NCBI RefSeq assembly: GCF_030817475.1
Contig: NZ_JAUSZJ010000002.1
Span: forward strand, 3,734,626-3,798,625
Direction of reading: 5' to 3'
DNA length: 64,000 bases
From: Streptomyces sp. V2I9
GTDB lineage: Bacteria; Actinomycetota; Actinomycetes; Streptomycetales; Streptomycetaceae
In this document: positions 26,926 through 36,899 of the stretch, in pieces
How positions within the stretch are numbered: position 1 is the first letter of the stretch
Layout of the letters: the number at the start of each line of letters is the position of its first letter
Translations under genes and position numbers: made by a program
Notes under the pieces: generated by a model
Databases searched by the model: none
Told to the model about the DNA's origin: nothing
Seen by the model: the letters and a program-made list of their open reading frames with translations, nothing else

Positions 26926-27534
26926 TCAGCCCGCCCCCTCCCGGCCGGCGTCGTGACCGGTCCCGCTGTTCCACTCGTGCGCGGCCACCACCAGGCACAC
27001 CGCGACCAGGACCACGTTCTTGACGACGTACTGCCCCTCCATCGTCGGTGCGGGGGAGTGGGGCTGCCACATGGCGTCGGGCAGGAGGAGCAGCGTCGAG
27101 AACACGCCGCCCATGTGGAGGAAGAACGCGATCAGGGCGGGCCGGAGCAGGCGGCGGCCGATGATCAGGCCGATGCCGATGGCCGTCTCCAGCGCCGCGA
27201 GCGAGAGCAGCAGCACCGTCTCCGGTACCAGGCCCAGCGTCATCTTCGTCGCCGCGTCCACGGCCAGGTGTTCCGCCGGGCTCGCCGAGGGGAACAGCTT
27301 CAGGACGCCGAAGCCGACGAAGACGATGCCCACGGTCACCCTCAGCAGCGCGTACGCGTGGGTGTTGACGTGGTCGGCCAGCCACTGGAGCGCTCGTGCG
27401 CCGGTGGCCGCCGCTGTGGCCCGCGTCCGTTCATCGGCGGGACCGGCCCCGTCCTGGTGCAGCGGGGCGTGGGGCGGGGCGTGGGGGGTTCCGCCGGGCG
27501 GGGGCAGGCTCGGCTCTGCTGTGTAGCTCCTCAT
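26926..27534 (-). CDS. DoxX family membrane protein
   Basis: A 202-residue protein with four membrane helices in the C-terminal 140 residues (YALLRVTVGIVFVGFGVLKLFP is the characteristic DoxX first helix). DoxX relatives are linked to redox balance. The ATG at 27534 (MRSYTAE) follows GGGAG at a good distance, in preference to the ATG 15 codons upstream. A 12-bp TGGTCTAGACCA palindrome lies 222 bases upstream. Confidence 0.85.
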   Translation of the reverse strand: MRSYTAEPSLPPPGGTPHAPPHAPLHQDGAGPADERTRATAAATGARALQWLADHVNTHAYALLRVTVGIVFVGFGVLKLFPSASPAEHLAVDAATKMTLGLVPETVLLLSLAALETAIGIGLIIGRRLLRPALIAFFLHMGGVFSTLLLLPDAMWQPHSPAPTMEGQYVVKNVVLVAVCLVVAAHEWNSGTGHDAGREGAG

Positions 27535-27755
27535 GTGCGATCTCCCGCTGTGTCCGTGGGGGTGGGAAGAAGCGTGCATGGGCAGGTCCGCGCAGGTCCG
27601 CGGGGCCCGCCTGGTGGGGCGGTACGGCGAAGCGTCGGCTGTGCCGCTTCAGCGCACGGGATGCGGGCCTTTCGCTGGGGGTGGGCGCGGCCGGCCGGGG
27701 GACATGGGCGAGGCAGGGGCGGCTCGGGTGCCGCCGCCGACTGCCTCTCACTGCT

Positions 27756-27767
27756 TGGTCTAGACCA
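27756..27767. promoter_or_regulatory. TGGTCTAGACCA palindrome, candidate DasR (dre) site
   Basis: TGGTCTAGACCA is a perfect palindrome identical to the core of the DasR operator known from chitin and N-acetylglucosamine genes of Streptomyces. The nearest downstream gene is doxX-like (222 bases). No chitinase or nag gene is adjacent. Confidence 0.45.
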
Positions 27768-28247
27768 TACGGGCGGGGGTGAGGAGGTCAAGGGGTGAGG
27801 TACGTCACCGCTGTCGGAGGCCATGCATTCGCGCCAAGTTGCAGCGGGTCGGCCGCAGTTGTGTGGTACGCGCCTGCTGGTGCCGGTCCGGCCGTCCGGT
27901 CGGCGTGGGCCGGGCGACCTTCGCCCCAGGTGCCGACGCGGACCGGCTCCGGGGCGCCTCGCTGCTGATCAGCTCTGTTTCCCCGGTCGGCCTCGTGGTC
28001 CTCCCCGGAGCGGGCTCCGCCGTCGGTCTGCTCGCGGTCTCTTCCGGCCATACGGGCGGCCCTTCCTCGACCGGGTCCGCCGACCGCCGACTCGCCGGAC
28101 ACCACCGGGGATTCATCCGGCCGAAAGCCGCCCGGACGATTCCGGTACGAAACGCACATCACTCGCCCCGTCCACCCGGCCACGGGGAAGGGCCCCACCA
28201 CGGGCGGGGCCGGTGCGGGCAAGAGGGGCCTGGGCAGTCGGGCGGGG

Positions 28248-28380
28248 CCGGGACATGCGAGAGATTCCGGGACACGCGGGAGGGTCCGGGACACGCGGGA
28301 GGGTCCGGGACACGCGGGAGGGTCCGGGGCACGCGGGAGGGTCCGGGGCACGCGGGAGGGTCCGGGACACGTATCCCGGA
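28248..28380. repeat. Seven tandem 19-bp repeats
   Basis: Head-to-tail copies of ccgggacacgcgggagggt: unit 1 (28248-28266) and unit 7 (28362-28380) are diverged, and units 2-6 are perfect or differ by one base. The last unit creates the palindrome tccgggacacgtatcccgga. The 19-bp period is not a multiple of three, so the stretch is non-coding. Confidence 0.9.
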
Positions 28381-28442
28381 CCCTCCACGAAACCCCCGGT
28401 TCCAGGCCGTCGGCCCGCCAGGTGGCACCCCGGTGGTCTGTC

Positions 28443-28480
28443 CTCCGGACCTCCGGACCTCCGGACCTCCGGACCTCCGG
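28443..28480. repeat. Tandem 8-bp repeat ctccggac, nearly five copies
   Basis: Perfect copies of ctccggac start at 28443 and stop just before the beta-glucosidase stop codon. Each unit can pair with itself, so the tract may also act as a messy terminator for the glucosidase operon. Confidence 0.85.
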
Positions 28481-28491
28481 CCTGCGCGCCG

Positions 28492-29916
28492 TCAGCCCTC
28501 CAGGCCGCCGCGCGCGATCACGTCGGCGTACCAGCGCGCGCTGTCCTTCGCCGTGCGCCGCTGGGACGCGAAGTCGACGTGCACGATGCCGAACCGCTTG
28601 CTGTACCCGTACGCCCACTCGAAGTTGTCCAGCAGCGACCACAGGAAGTACCCGCGTACGTCCACCCCGTCCGCGATCGCCCGGTGCACCGCCGTCAGGT
28701 GCGCGTCCAGGTACGCCACCCGCTCCGGGTCGTGCACGTCACCTTCCGGGTCCGCGTAGTCGTCGTACGCCGCCCCGTTCTCCGTCACCAGCACCGGCAG
28801 CGCCGGGAACTCGTCGCGCAGCCGGGTCAGCAGTTCGTACAGGCCGTTCGCGTCCACCGGCCAGTCCATCGCCGTGCGCGGACCCTCCGCCGGGGTGAAC
28901 GCCACGTGCCGCTCCGCGCCCGCCCACGGCGACGGCGACCCCGACGAACCCGCCGACACCACGCTCGGCGAGTAGTAGTTGATGCCCAGCGAGTCGATCG
29001 GCGTCGATGTCACCTCCAGGTCGCCGTCCTGCACGAACGACCAGTCCGTCACCGCCGCCGTGTCCGCCACCAGGTCCTGCGGCAGCCTGCCGTGGAAGAC
29101 CGGGTCCAGGAAGATCCGGTTCGCCACCGCGTCGATCCGGCGCACCGCGTCCCGGTCCGCGTCGGTGTCGTTCAGCGGGCGCAGGGCGTGCAGGTTCAGG
29201 GTCAGCGAGATCTCCGCCGTCTCCGGCAGCCGGTCACGCAGCACCCGCGCCCCCGCCCCGTGCGCCAGGTTCAGGTGGTGGGCGGCGCGCAGGGCCGCCA
29301 GGTCGTCGGTGCGGCCGGGGGCGTGGACCCCGTTCCCGTACCCGAGGAACGCCGCGCACCACGGTTCGTTCAGCGTCGTCCACGTCGGCACCCGGTCGCC
29401 CAGCGCCCCCGCCACCAGGCCCGCGTACTCCGCGAACCGGTGCGCCGTGTCCCGCTCCGGCCAGCCGCCCGCGTCCTCCAGCTCCTGCGGCAGGTCCCAG
29501 TGGTAGAGCGTCACGACCGGTCTGATGCCTGCCGCCAGCAGCTCGTCCACCAGCCGGCGGTAGAAGTCCAGGCCGCGTTCGACCGCCGGGCCCCGGCCGG
29601 TCGGCTGCACCCGCGGCCAGGAGACGGAGAACCGGTAGTCGGTGACGCCCAGTTCCTTCATCAGGCGGACGTCCTCGGGCATCCGGTGCAGATGGTCGGC
29701 GGCGATGTCGCCGGTGTCGCCGTTGCGCACCTTGCCGGGCGTCCGGCTGAACGTGTCCCAGATCGACGGCGTACGGCCGTCCTCGGCGGCCCCGCCCTCG
29801 ATCTGGTACGCGGCGGTGGCCGTGCCCCACCGGAACCCGGTCGGGAAGCGGAGCACCGTACCGGTCTCGGGAAGGGCGTCCTCGGCGGTCGCCGGGCGGG
29901 AATCGACAGCGGTCAT
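28492..29916 (-). CDS. bglC: Family GH1 beta-glucosidase
   Basis: A 474-residue cytoplasmic enzyme that hydrolyses beta-glucosides taken up by the adjacent ABC transporter. The acid/base glutamate is in [11 protein letters not shown] and the nucleophile in [26 protein letters not shown] is the usual GH1 start. The ATG at 29916 has a purine-rich region upstream; the frame above it is a poly-Pro/Phe artefact. It ends the operon cebE-cebF-cebG-bglC, whose order matches the cello-oligosaccharide locus of other streptomycetes. With a GH81 gene next door, laminaribiose is a plausible substrate. Confidence 0.93.
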   Translation of the reverse strand: MTAVDSRPATAEDALPETGTVLRFPTGFRWGTATAAYQIEGGAAEDGRTPSIWDTFSRTPGKVRNGDTGDIAADHLHRMPEDVRLMKELGVTDYRFSVSWPRVQPTGRGPAVERGLDFYRRLVDELLAAGIRPVVTLYHWDLPQELEDAGGWPERDTAHRFAEYAGLVAGALGDRVPTWTTLNEPWCAAFLGYGNGVHAPGRTDDLAALRAAHHLNLAHGAGARVLRDRLPETAEISLTLNLHALRPLNDTDADRDAVRRIDAVANRIFLDPVFHGRLPQDLVADTAAVTDWSFVQDGDLEVTSTPIDSLGINYYSPSVVSAGSSGSPSPWAGAERHVAFTPAEGPRTAMDWPVDANGLYELLTRLRDEFPALPVLVTENGAAYDDYADPEGDVHDPERVAYLDAHLTAVHRAIADGVDVRGYFLWSLLDNFEWAYGYSKRFGIVHVDFASQRRTAKDSARWYADVIARGGLEG

Positions 29917-30150
29917 GAGACGGACACTCCAGAGTGAGGGGAGGAGGGATGACGAGGAGAGAGTGAGGGGCGTTCGGGCGGACGCCGACGGCGGAAGGAG
30001 AGGAGCGGAAAGGAGAAGAGAGGAGGGGAGGAGGGCGAAGGACCAGAACGGGAACGGGAACGGGAACGGGACGGGACCGGGAACGGGGGGCATCAGTGAC
30101 GGGCGGGCGGGGGTGACGCTTCGGCCGGCCCCCGGGTGAAGGCGCTCCCG

Positions 30151-31065
30151 TCAGCCCTTCACCGCGCCCTGCATGATCCCGCCGACGATCTGCCGGCCCA
30201 GCAGTCCGAACACCAGCAGGACCGGCAACGTGCCGAGCAGCGTGCCGGCCATGATCACCGACTGGTCGTTGACGTACCCGCCGCCGAGTTGCCGCAGCGC
30301 CACCTGCACGGTCGGCTCCTGCGAGGACAGCGCGATGATCGGCCAGAAGAAGTCGTTCCACGCGGTCATGAACGTGAGCATCCCGAGCACCGCCATCCCC
30401 GGCCGCGCGATCGGGATCACGATCGACCAGAAGATGCGGGCCGTGGACGCCCCGTCCACCCGGGCCGCCTCGATCAGCTCGTCCGGCAGCGACTGCACGA
30501 GGTACTGGCGCATGAAGAACACCCCGAACGCCGACACCAGGCCCGGCAGGATCACCGCCTGGAGCTGGTTCACCCACTGGAGTTCGGCGATCAGCATGAA
30601 GAGGGGGATCACCCCGAGCTGCGGCGGGATCATCATCGTCCCGATCGTCAGCGTCAGCAGCGCGTTGCGGCCCTTGAACCTCAGCTTGGCGAAGGCGAAT
30701 CCGGCCAGCGTGCAGCACAGGACCGTGCCGATCGTGATCGAACCCGACACGATCAGCGAGTTCAGCAGCGCCTTGCCGATGTCCGCCTCGTCGAGGACCT
30801 GCTCGAAGTTCTTGATCAGGTTCGGGCCCGGCAGGAGGCTCGGTGGCACCTTCGCCATGTCCGCGTTGGACCGGCTGGCCGCGACGATCGTCCAGTAGAA
30901 CGGGAACGCGGATATCAGCAGCGCGACGCCGAGGATCACGTAGGAGAGCCAGCCGGCCTTCATCGTGCGGCCCGCGCCTCCGCGGCGGACGCGCCTGCCG
31001 GGCGGTGGGGTCTGCGGCGGACCGTCCTTCTCCGGGGCGGCCGGCGGTGCGGCGAGCGCGGTCAT
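30151..31065 (-). CDS. cebG: ABC sugar permease (MalG-type)
   Basis: A 304-residue inner-membrane permease with about six helices. The coupling-loop EAA motif is EAARVDGASTARIFWSIVIPIARP near residues 203-226. It pairs with the MalF-type permease encoded just upstream, with a four-base start/stop overlap. No ATPase is present in the locus; Streptomyces sugar importers of this class use the shared MsiK ATPase. The name is given from locus order, not from a measured substrate. Confidence 0.9.
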   Translation of the reverse strand: MTALAAPPAAPEKDGPPQTPPPGRRVRRGGAGRTMKAGWLSYVILGVALLISAFPFYWTIVAASRSNADMAKVPPSLLPGPNLIKNFEQVLDEADIGKALLNSLIVSGSITIGTVLCCTLAGFAFAKLRFKGRNALLTLTIGTMMIPPQLGVIPLFMLIAELQWVNQLQAVILPGLVSAFGVFFMRQYLVQSLPDELIEAARVDGASTARIFWSIVIPIARPGMAVLGMLTFMTAWNDFFWPIIALSSQEPTVQVALRQLGGGYVNDQSVIMAGTLLGTLPVLLVFGLLGRQIVGGIMQGAVKG

Positions 31066-32042
31066 CGGCCGGCCTCCTTGCGTGCGCGGCGGCGCACGAG
31101 CAGGGCGTTGGCCCCGACGAGCACCACGATCAGGACGAACATCACCCAGGCGATGGCCGCGGCCCGGCCCAGGTGGAAGAAGCCCCAGCCCTGCTCGTAC
31201 ATGTACAGGCCGAGCGTCTGGTACTGGTGCGAGATCCCGCCCGAGATCGATCCCTCGAACAGCAGTGGTTCACCGAAGAGTTGAGTCGCCCCGATGGTGG
31301 AGATGATCACCGTGAAGACGATCGTGGGGCGCAGGCCGGGCAGCGTCACGTGCACGAACTGCCGCCAGCGCGAGGCCCCGTCCATCTCCGCAGCCTCGTA
31401 CAGCTCGTGCGGGATGGACTGCATGCCCGCCAGGTAGATCAGCGCGTTGTAGCCGGTCCACCGCCAGATCACGATCGAGGACACCGCGATCTGCGAGGCC
31501 ACGGTGCCGGTCTGCCAGTCCACCGGGTCGAAACCCACCAGCCCCAGCGCGTAGTTGATCAGCCCGAAGTCCTTGCCGAAGAGCTGCGCGAAGACCAGCG
31601 TGGCGGCGGCGACGGAGGTCGCGTACGGGAGCAGGATCGCGGTCCGCACGAACGTCCGCCCGCGCAGCTTGTAGTTGAGCAGGTGCGCGAGGCCCAGCGC
31701 CATCGCCAGCTGCGGAACCGTGGACAGCACGCCGATGGTGAACGTGTTGCGCAGCGAGGTCCAGAAGAACTCGTCGGTGAACAGCGCCGTGTAGTTGGCG
31801 ATGCCCCGCCACTCCATCTCGCCGCTCGTCTGGAGTTCGACCCGGTAGAGGGAGACGAACGCGGTGTAGAGGAGCGGGAAGAGGCCGAAGGCCAGGAAGA
31901 GCGTGAAGAACGGGGCGATGTAGGCGTACGGGGACGCCTTGCGCCAGGTGCGCCGGAGCGCGGCGGCCCGGCCGTCGTCGGGGCCGGGACCGGGTCCGGC
32001 GGGGCTGCGGGGCCCGGCCTTCGCGGTGGCGGTGAGGGACAC
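31062..32042 (-). CDS. cebF: ABC sugar permease (MalF-type)
   Basis: A 326-residue permease with about six helices after a disordered N terminus of 35 residues. The EAA loop reads YEAAEMDGASRWRQFVHVTLPGLRP. It works with the solute-binding lipoprotein encoded 220 bases upstream and the second permease downstream. The 220-base gap upstream contains a run of ten G and no gene. Confidence 0.9.
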   Translation of the reverse strand: MSLTATAKAGPRSPAGPGPGPDDGRAAALRRTWRKASPYAYIAPFFTLFLAFGLFPLLYTAFVSLYRVELQTSGEMEWRGIANYTALFTDEFFWTSLRNTFTIGVLSTVPQLAMALGLAHLLNYKLRGRTFVRTAILLPYATSVAAATLVFAQLFGKDFGLINYALGLVGFDPVDWQTGTVASQIAVSSIVIWRWTGYNALIYLAGMQSIPHELYEAAEMDGASRWRQFVHVTLPGLRPTIVFTVIISTIGATQLFGEPLLFEGSISGGISHQYQTLGLYMYEQGWGFFHLGRAAAIAWVMFVLIVVLVGANALLVRRRARKEAGR

Positions 32043-32262
32043 GGTTCGGCCCTTCGGGATCGGGGGCGAGGAGGTGATGCGGACGAGCGGGGGGGGGAGA
32101 GAGAGGCGGCGGGCTCGGTGGTGCCCGTCCCGCTCGTCGGGTGTACGGGGGCGGGACCGGGCCGCCCCCGTACCTCTGACAAGCGGGACGGCCCGGACCG
32201 GACCGGTGGCGTCCCGGCCCCACCCGGTGCGGAGAAGGCCGGGCGGCCGTGGCGGCGGCAGG

Positions 32263-33567
32263 TCAGCCGATCACGTTGTCCACGCCCTTCTTCGCCGTCC
32301 CCCACGCCTTCTCCGACGACACGCCCTTGCGCTCGACCTCGCTCAGCGCGTTCGTGATCTGCTGCATCACGTTCTGGTCGTGCACACCCAGCACCTGCAC
32401 CGGGGACGCCTTGGCCGCCTCACCGAAGATCTGGCCGATCGGCGCGTCCGAGAAGTACGTGTCCTTCGCGCCCGCGATCTTCTCGATGGCGCCCGTCGAG
32501 GACGGGAAGTTGCCCTGCTTCTGGAAGACCTTCGCCTGCTGCTCGGGGGCGGTCAGCCACGCGATGAGCGCGTACGCCTCCTCCTTGTGCTTGGCCGCGC
32601 GCGGGATGGAGAGGTACGAGCCGCCCCAGTTGCCCGCGCCGCCGGGCAGCTTGGCGATGTCCCACTTGCCCTTGCCCGCGTCACCGGCCTGGCCCTTGAC
32701 GTAGCCGAGCATCCAGGCCGGGCAGGGGATCGTCGCGAACGAACCGGCGGCGAACGCCTGGTTCCACTGCGGGGACCACTGGTCGAGCTTGGCGCTCAGG
32801 CCGGCCTCCGCCGCCTCGACGGAGGTGTCCCAGGCCGCCTTGACCGCCGGGTTCTTCTCGTAGATCAGCTCGCCGGAGGCGTCGTAGTAGCGCTCCTTCT
32901 CCTGGCCGATCATGATCCCGTAGAGCGAGCCGACGCTGTCCAGCCAGGCGCTCTTGGCGGGCGCCTTCTTCTTGTACTGCTTGCCCAGCTCCAGGTAGCC
33001 GTCCCACGTGGACCACTTCTTCGCGAGCTCCTCGCGGTCCGTGGGCAGCCCGGCCTGCTCGAAGAGGTCGGTGCGGTAGCACATCGCCTCGGGCCCGACG
33101 TCCGTGCCGAGGCCGAGGACCTTGCCGTCCTTCGTGGTCGCCGCCGACCACTTCGCCTCGGCGAACTCGCCCTTGAGCTTGTCGGCCCCGAACTCCTTCA
33201 GGTCCTGGAACTTGTCCGCCTGCTGCTGGGTGACCGACGCGATGCGGCCGACCTCCACACCCTGCACGTCCGCCAGGCCGCCGCCGCCCGCCAGCCGCGT
33301 CTGGAGCGACTTCCAGTAGTCCGCCTCGTCCTGGGTGTCGCTCTGCTTGATCGTGATGTTCGGGTTGAGCTTCTGGTACTCCTCGTACAGCCCGGCCTCC
33401 TTGAAGCCGAAGGACCCGAAGAGGTCGACGTTGAGCGTGACCTTTCCGCCCGCGCTGTCGGAGGTGTCCGACGAGTCGCCGGTTCCGCAGGCGGCGAGGA
33501 GGGCCCCGGCGAGGACGACCGCGCCGAGGCGGACGGTGGCTCTCTTGGCGGCTCGGGCGATGGGCAT
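32263..33567 (-). CDS. cebE: Sugar-binding lipoprotein of the ABC importer
   Basis: A 434-residue solute-binding protein of the cluster B type. The signal with lipobox LLAAC (Cys near residue 27) anchors it outside the membrane. Mature sequence such as VTLNVDLFGSFGFKEAGLYEEYQKLNPNI shows the first lobe. It captures beta-glucan oligosaccharides for the two permeases. The ATG at 33567 follows GGGAGG, and a 16-bp palindromic operator is centred 45 bases upstream. Confidence 0.9.
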   Translation of the reverse strand: MPIARAAKRATVRLGAVVLAGALLAACGTGDSSDTSDSAGGKVTLNVDLFGSFGFKEAGLYEEYQKLNPNITIKQSDTQDEADYWKSLQTRLAGGGGLADVQGVEVGRIASVTQQQADKFQDLKEFGADKLKGEFAEAKWSAATTKDGKVLGLGTDVGPEAMCYRTDLFEQAGLPTDREELAKKWSTWDGYLELGKQYKKKAPAKSAWLDSVGSLYGIMIGQEKERYYDASGELIYEKNPAVKAAWDTSVEAAEAGLSAKLDQWSPQWNQAFAAGSFATIPCPAWMLGYVKGQAGDAGKGKWDIAKLPGGAGNWGGSYLSIPRAAKHKEEAYALIAWLTAPEQQAKVFQKQGNFPSSTGAIEKIAGAKDTYFSDAPIGQIFGEAAKASPVQVLGVHDQNVMQQITNALSEVERKGVSSEKAWGTAKKGVDNVIG

Positions 33568-33603
33568 GGAAGCCTCCCTTGGCTTCGGGATGAACCGAGC
33601 GCC

Positions 33604-33619
33604 TTGAGAGCGCTCTCAA
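33604..33619. promoter_or_regulatory. LacI-type operator at the cebE promoter
   Basis: TTGAGAGCGCTCTCAA is a perfect 16-bp palindrome, 37 bases upstream of the cebE ATG. It resembles the CebR box TGGGAGCGCTCCCA but with A and T at the third inner positions. Matching boxes occur before the GH81 gene and the LacI gene. Confidence 0.85.
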
Positions 33620-33768
33620 AACCTGCGTCTGGAGCGTCCCGCACCGCCCTCGCCCCGTCAAGACTCGAACACATAACAGCTTGGGATTGCGCCGCCCTCC
33701 CGCCCAACTGCCCTGCGTGCACGTTCTCTTGACACTGACGTTTCAGGAGTTTTACGTTCCTCGGCACA

Positions 33769-33782
33769 TGAGAGCGCTCTCG
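33769..33782. promoter_or_regulatory. LacI-type operator at the GH81 promoter
   Basis: TGAGAGCGCTCTCG matches the cebE operator at 13 of 14 positions. It ends 35 bases before the GTG start of the glucanase gene, so it probably covers the promoter or start site. Confidence 0.8.
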
Positions 33783-33817
33783 AACGCGCTCTTCCCCCCA
33801 TGATCGAGGTGCTGCTC

Positions 33818-36625
33818 GTGCGAACCTCCCTCTCCCGATCCGTTTCCCGCACCGCTCCCAGACCCGTGGCCGCCGCGCTCCTCGCCGTCGCCGTGGCCGC
33901 CGTGGGGCTGGGCCCCGCCGCCTCTCCCGCTGCCGCCGCCACCCTCCCCGCCGGTGCCGGCAGCTACACCGACTCCCGCCCCGCCGGTACCTCGGGCCCG
34001 ACCACCGACACCGGTGCGCCCGTCACCCCGAAACTCACCACCGCCGCGCGCGACAAGCCGGTCCCGACCAACGACTGGTGGTCCTCGCTCGCCTTCCAGC
34101 GCTACGGCGACAACCCGTACAGCACCCCCCTGTACGGCCACCCGCTCACCTACCAGGCCAAGGCGTCCGGTCTGGAGGTCGGCTACCCGACCACGCCGGC
34201 GATCGTCGGCGACGGCCGCCAGTACGAGTACGCCCACAAGGCCGACCTGACCGTCGGGCTGAGCGGGCTGAACTCCCCGGACACCAAGGCCGACGCCTGG
34301 TCCGACTGGACGGTCACGCCCTACTGGGCCGACGGCTCCCGCACCTTCCGGGCCACCATCGGCCACGGCATGCCCTTCGTGTACGCCAAGGGCTCCGGCG
34401 GCGACGCCCGCGTCACCACCGCCTCCACGCCCACCGTCTTCTCCGACCAGGGCAACGTCCTCGGCATCACCGTCGCCGGGCACCACTACGCCCTCTTCGC
34501 CCCGAGCGGCAGCGACTGGAACGTCTCCGGCACCGCGATCACCGCCGGGCTGGGCTCCAAGGACTACTTCTCGCTCGCGGTGCTGCCTTCGCCGGACGCC
34601 CTCCCGACCTACCGGAAGTACGCCTTCAGCTTCGTCACCGGCTCCCAGGTGGCGTGGCAGTCCACCGGCGGAACGGTGAAGGCGACCTACAGCCTGACCA
34701 CCGAGGCCAGGGAGGGCACCGAGCGCTCCACGCTCCAGGCCCTCTACCGCCACCAGTGGCTGCACACCACGGACGCGCTGACCCCGTACACGTACGTATC
34801 GCCGCGCGGCACGATGAAGGTCCGCGAGTCCGCGTCCTTCACCACCAGCCAGAAGAACAACGGCGTCGTGCCCGCCTTGCCCGCCTCCAGCGGTGTCGAC
34901 AAGGCCCGGCTGACCGGCTACCTGAACGAGGTGGCGAACGCCGCCGACCCGTTCTCAGGGGCCACCGACACCTACTGGACCGGCAAGGCGCTCGGCCGCC
35001 TCGCCCAACTGGTGCCCGTGGCCGACCAGATCGGCCAGACCGCCACCCGCGACAAGCTCCTCGGCCTGATGAAGGGCCGGCTCCAGGAGTGGTTCACGGC
35101 GGGCGGGCCCAGTGAGTTCAGCTACGACAAGGACTGGAAGACCCTCACCGGCTACCCGGCCTCGTACGGCAGCGACACCGAACTCAACGACCACCACTTC
35201 CACTACAGCTACTACGTGTACGCGGCGGCGATCATCGCCCAGTACGACCAGGCGTGGGCCGCCGACCCGGCCTGGGGCACGATGGTCAAGCACCTGATCC
35301 GCGACGCCGCCAATCCCAGCCGCACCGACTCCGCCTACCCGTTCCTGCGCGGCTTCGACGTGTACGCGGGCCACAGCTGGGCCTCCGGCCACCAGGGCTT
35401 CGCGGCCGGCAACAACCAGGAGTCCTCCTCCGAGTCCATCAACCTCAGCGCCGGGCTCGTCCTGTGGGGCGCGGCCACCGGTGACAACGCGCTGCGGGAC
35501 CTCGGCAGTTACCTGCTGACCACCGAGTCCGAGGCGATCACCCAGTACTGGTTCGACGCGAGCCAGCAGGTCTTCCCCGCCTCCTTCGGCCATGACACGG
35601 TCGGCATGGTCTGGGGCAGCGGCGGCGCGTACTCCACCTGGTGGACGGCCAACCCGGAGGAGATCCACGGCATCAACGTCCTCCCCGTGACCGGGGGTTC
35701 ACTCCATCTCGCTCGTGAGAAGGCGGCCATCAAGCGGAACATCGCCGAGATGGAACGGGAGAACGGCGGACCCGCCCAGGAGTGGCGCGACCTGCTCTGG
35801 GAGTTCGAGTCGCTCTCCGACCCGGCGTCCGCCAAGGCCAAGTGGGACGGGGTGAACGGGAACTACACCCCGGAGCAGGGCGAGTCGAAGGCGCACACGT
35901 ACCACTGGATCACCACCCTCGCCTCCGTCGGCGCACCCGACATGGGGGTCAGCGGCGACCTGCCGACCTCGGCGGTCTTCTCCAGGGACGGCACCCGCAC
36001 CTACACCGCCCACAACCACGGCTCCACGGCCCGCACGGTCACCTTCTCGGACGGCAAGACCCTGTCCGTACCGGCCCGTTCGACCGCCACGAGCACCGGC
36101 CCCGGTGGTTCGAACCCCGATCCGGAGGAGCCCGGCGAGCCCTCCACCGGCAACACCTTCCGGCTGAAGTCCGGCGGCGTCCTCACCACCGCCACCACCG
36201 ACCCGGCGGGTGTGGACACCATCGCCTCGGCGGACGGCGTCAACCGGGACGGCACCCCGTACCGGCCGAACGTCTACGAGGTGAAGAAGGTCAACGGCAA
36301 GGTCGCCGCGGGCGCGGCCACCGCGTTCCGCCTCCGGGTGGACGCGGGCACGAAGGTCGGCCTCGCCCCGCAGGTCCGGGTCAGCTACGACCTGACCGGC
36401 GACGGCACGTTCGACCGGACCGAGACCTTCCGCTACTTCGCGACCGACCCGGTCGACGGGTGGGAGGAGTACACCCAGGCGTCCGGCACGAAGGCCGTCA
36501 CCGGAAGCCTCGGCGACCTCAGCAACGGCACGGTGCGGCTGGAGATCTGGAACGCGCTCGGCAACGGCACGTCCCAGGTGCAGACCGGCACGGACGCGGC
36601 GGTCCTGAAGATCCCGTACGTGTAG
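33818..36625 (+). CDS. Secreted GH81 endo-1,3-beta-glucanase
   Basis: A 935-residue secreted enzyme that cleaves beta-1,3-glucan (laminarin, fungal wall). A signal peptide covers about residues 1-41 (RSVSRTAPRP then a hydrophobic Ala/Val run, cleavage near ASPAAAA). The GH81 catalytic domain spans about 50-720 with LNDHHFHYSYYVYAAA and the acidic NNQESSSESIN site. A Gly/Pro/Glu linker leads to a C-terminal beta domain of about 150 residues. GTG 33818 is the start because GAGGTG lies 6 bases before it, whereas the ATG at 33800 has only a C-run upstream. The operator suggests control by the neighbouring LacI repressor. Confidence 0.92.
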   Translation: MRTSLSRSVSRTAPRPVAAALLAVAVAAVGLGPAASPAAAATLPAGAGSYTDSRPAGTSGPTTDTGAPVTPKLTTAARDKPVPTNDWWSSLAFQRYGDNPYSTPLYGHPLTYQAKASGLEVGYPTTPAIVGDGRQYEYAHKADLTVGLSGLNSPDTKADAWSDWTVTPYWADGSRTFRATIGHGMPFVYAKGSGGDARVTTASTPTVFSDQGNVLGITVAGHHYALFAPSGSDWNVSGTAITAGLGSKDYFSLAVLPSPDALPTYRKYAFSFVTGSQVAWQSTGGTVKATYSLTTEAREGTERSTLQALYRHQWLHTTDALTPYTYVSPRGTMKVRESASFTTSQKNNGVVPALPASSGVDKARLTGYLNEVANAADPFSGATDTYWTGKALGRLAQLVPVADQIGQTATRDKLLGLMKGRLQEWFTAGGPSEFSYDKDWKTLTGYPASYGSDTELNDHHFHYSYYVYAAAIIAQYDQAWAADPAWGTMVKHLIRDAANPSRTDSAYPFLRGFDVYAGHSWASGHQGFAAGNNQESSSESINLSAGLVLWGAATGDNALRDLGSYLLTTESEAITQYWFDASQQVFPASFGHDTVGMVWGSGGAYSTWWTANPEEIHGINVLPVTGGSLHLAREKAAIKRNIAEMERENGGPAQEWRDLLWEFESLSDPASAKAKWDGVNGNYTPEQGESKAHTYHWITTLASVGAPDMGVSGDLPTSAVFSRDGTRTYTAHNHGSTARTVTFSDGKTLSVPARSTATSTGPGGSNPDPEEPGEPSTGNTFRLKSGGVLTTATTDPAGVDTIASADGVNRDGTPYRPNVYEVKKVNGKVAAGAATAFRLRVDAGTKVGLAPQVRVSYDLTGDGTFDRTETFRYFATDPVDGWEEYTQASGTKAVTGSLGDLSNGTVRLEIWNALGNGTSQVQTGTDAAVLKIPYV

Positions 36626-36645
36626 GCCGGACGCGGTGCCGTAAG

Positions 36646-36773
36646 CCGTACGCCCCCGTACGTGCGGGCCGGGCGCGGGGCGGTACCCCGTACGCGCCCG
36701 TACGCGCAGGCCCGGCACGGGACGGGTACGCCGTTACGCGCCCGTACGTGCGGGCCGGGCGCGGTACGGCACT
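36646..36773. repeat. Three tandem copies of a 43-bp repeat
   Basis: Units at 36646-36687, 36688-36730 and 36731-36773 share ccgtacgcgcccgtacgtgcgggccgggcgcgg-type sequence with about 80 percent identity. They lie between the glucanase and LacI genes, which converge here. Internal ccgtac/gtacgg pairs could form hairpins that end both transcripts. Confidence 0.75.
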
Positions 36774-36899
36774 CCGTACGCGGTGTACACCCGGCGTGCG
36801 GGCACGATCGGTGCGGCGGGTCGCCGGCTCCTCGGAGCGGCGGCCCGCCGCACCCGTGTCCGCCGCACCCGTGCCCCGGCCGGGGCACGGCCCGCGTGC

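Larger units (their letters stand above)
27768..28491. other. Long gap with tandem repeats, no supported gene
   Basis: About 720 bases between the DoxX gene upstream region and the end of the beta-glucosidase gene. Frames on both strands are arginine/proline-rich artefacts of repeats. It holds a 19-bp and an 8-bp tandem repeat, given separately. Confidence 0.5.

Noticed and set aside
27788..28642. 284-codon minus-strand frame in the gap before bglC
   Set aside because: It is produced by the 19-bp and 8-bp tandem repeats and overlaps bglC antisense.
28492..33567. Maltose or generic sugar ABC locus
   Set aside because: The GH1 beta-glucosidase and the adjacent GH81 glucanase with shared operators fit beta-glucan better; no alpha-glucosidase is present.
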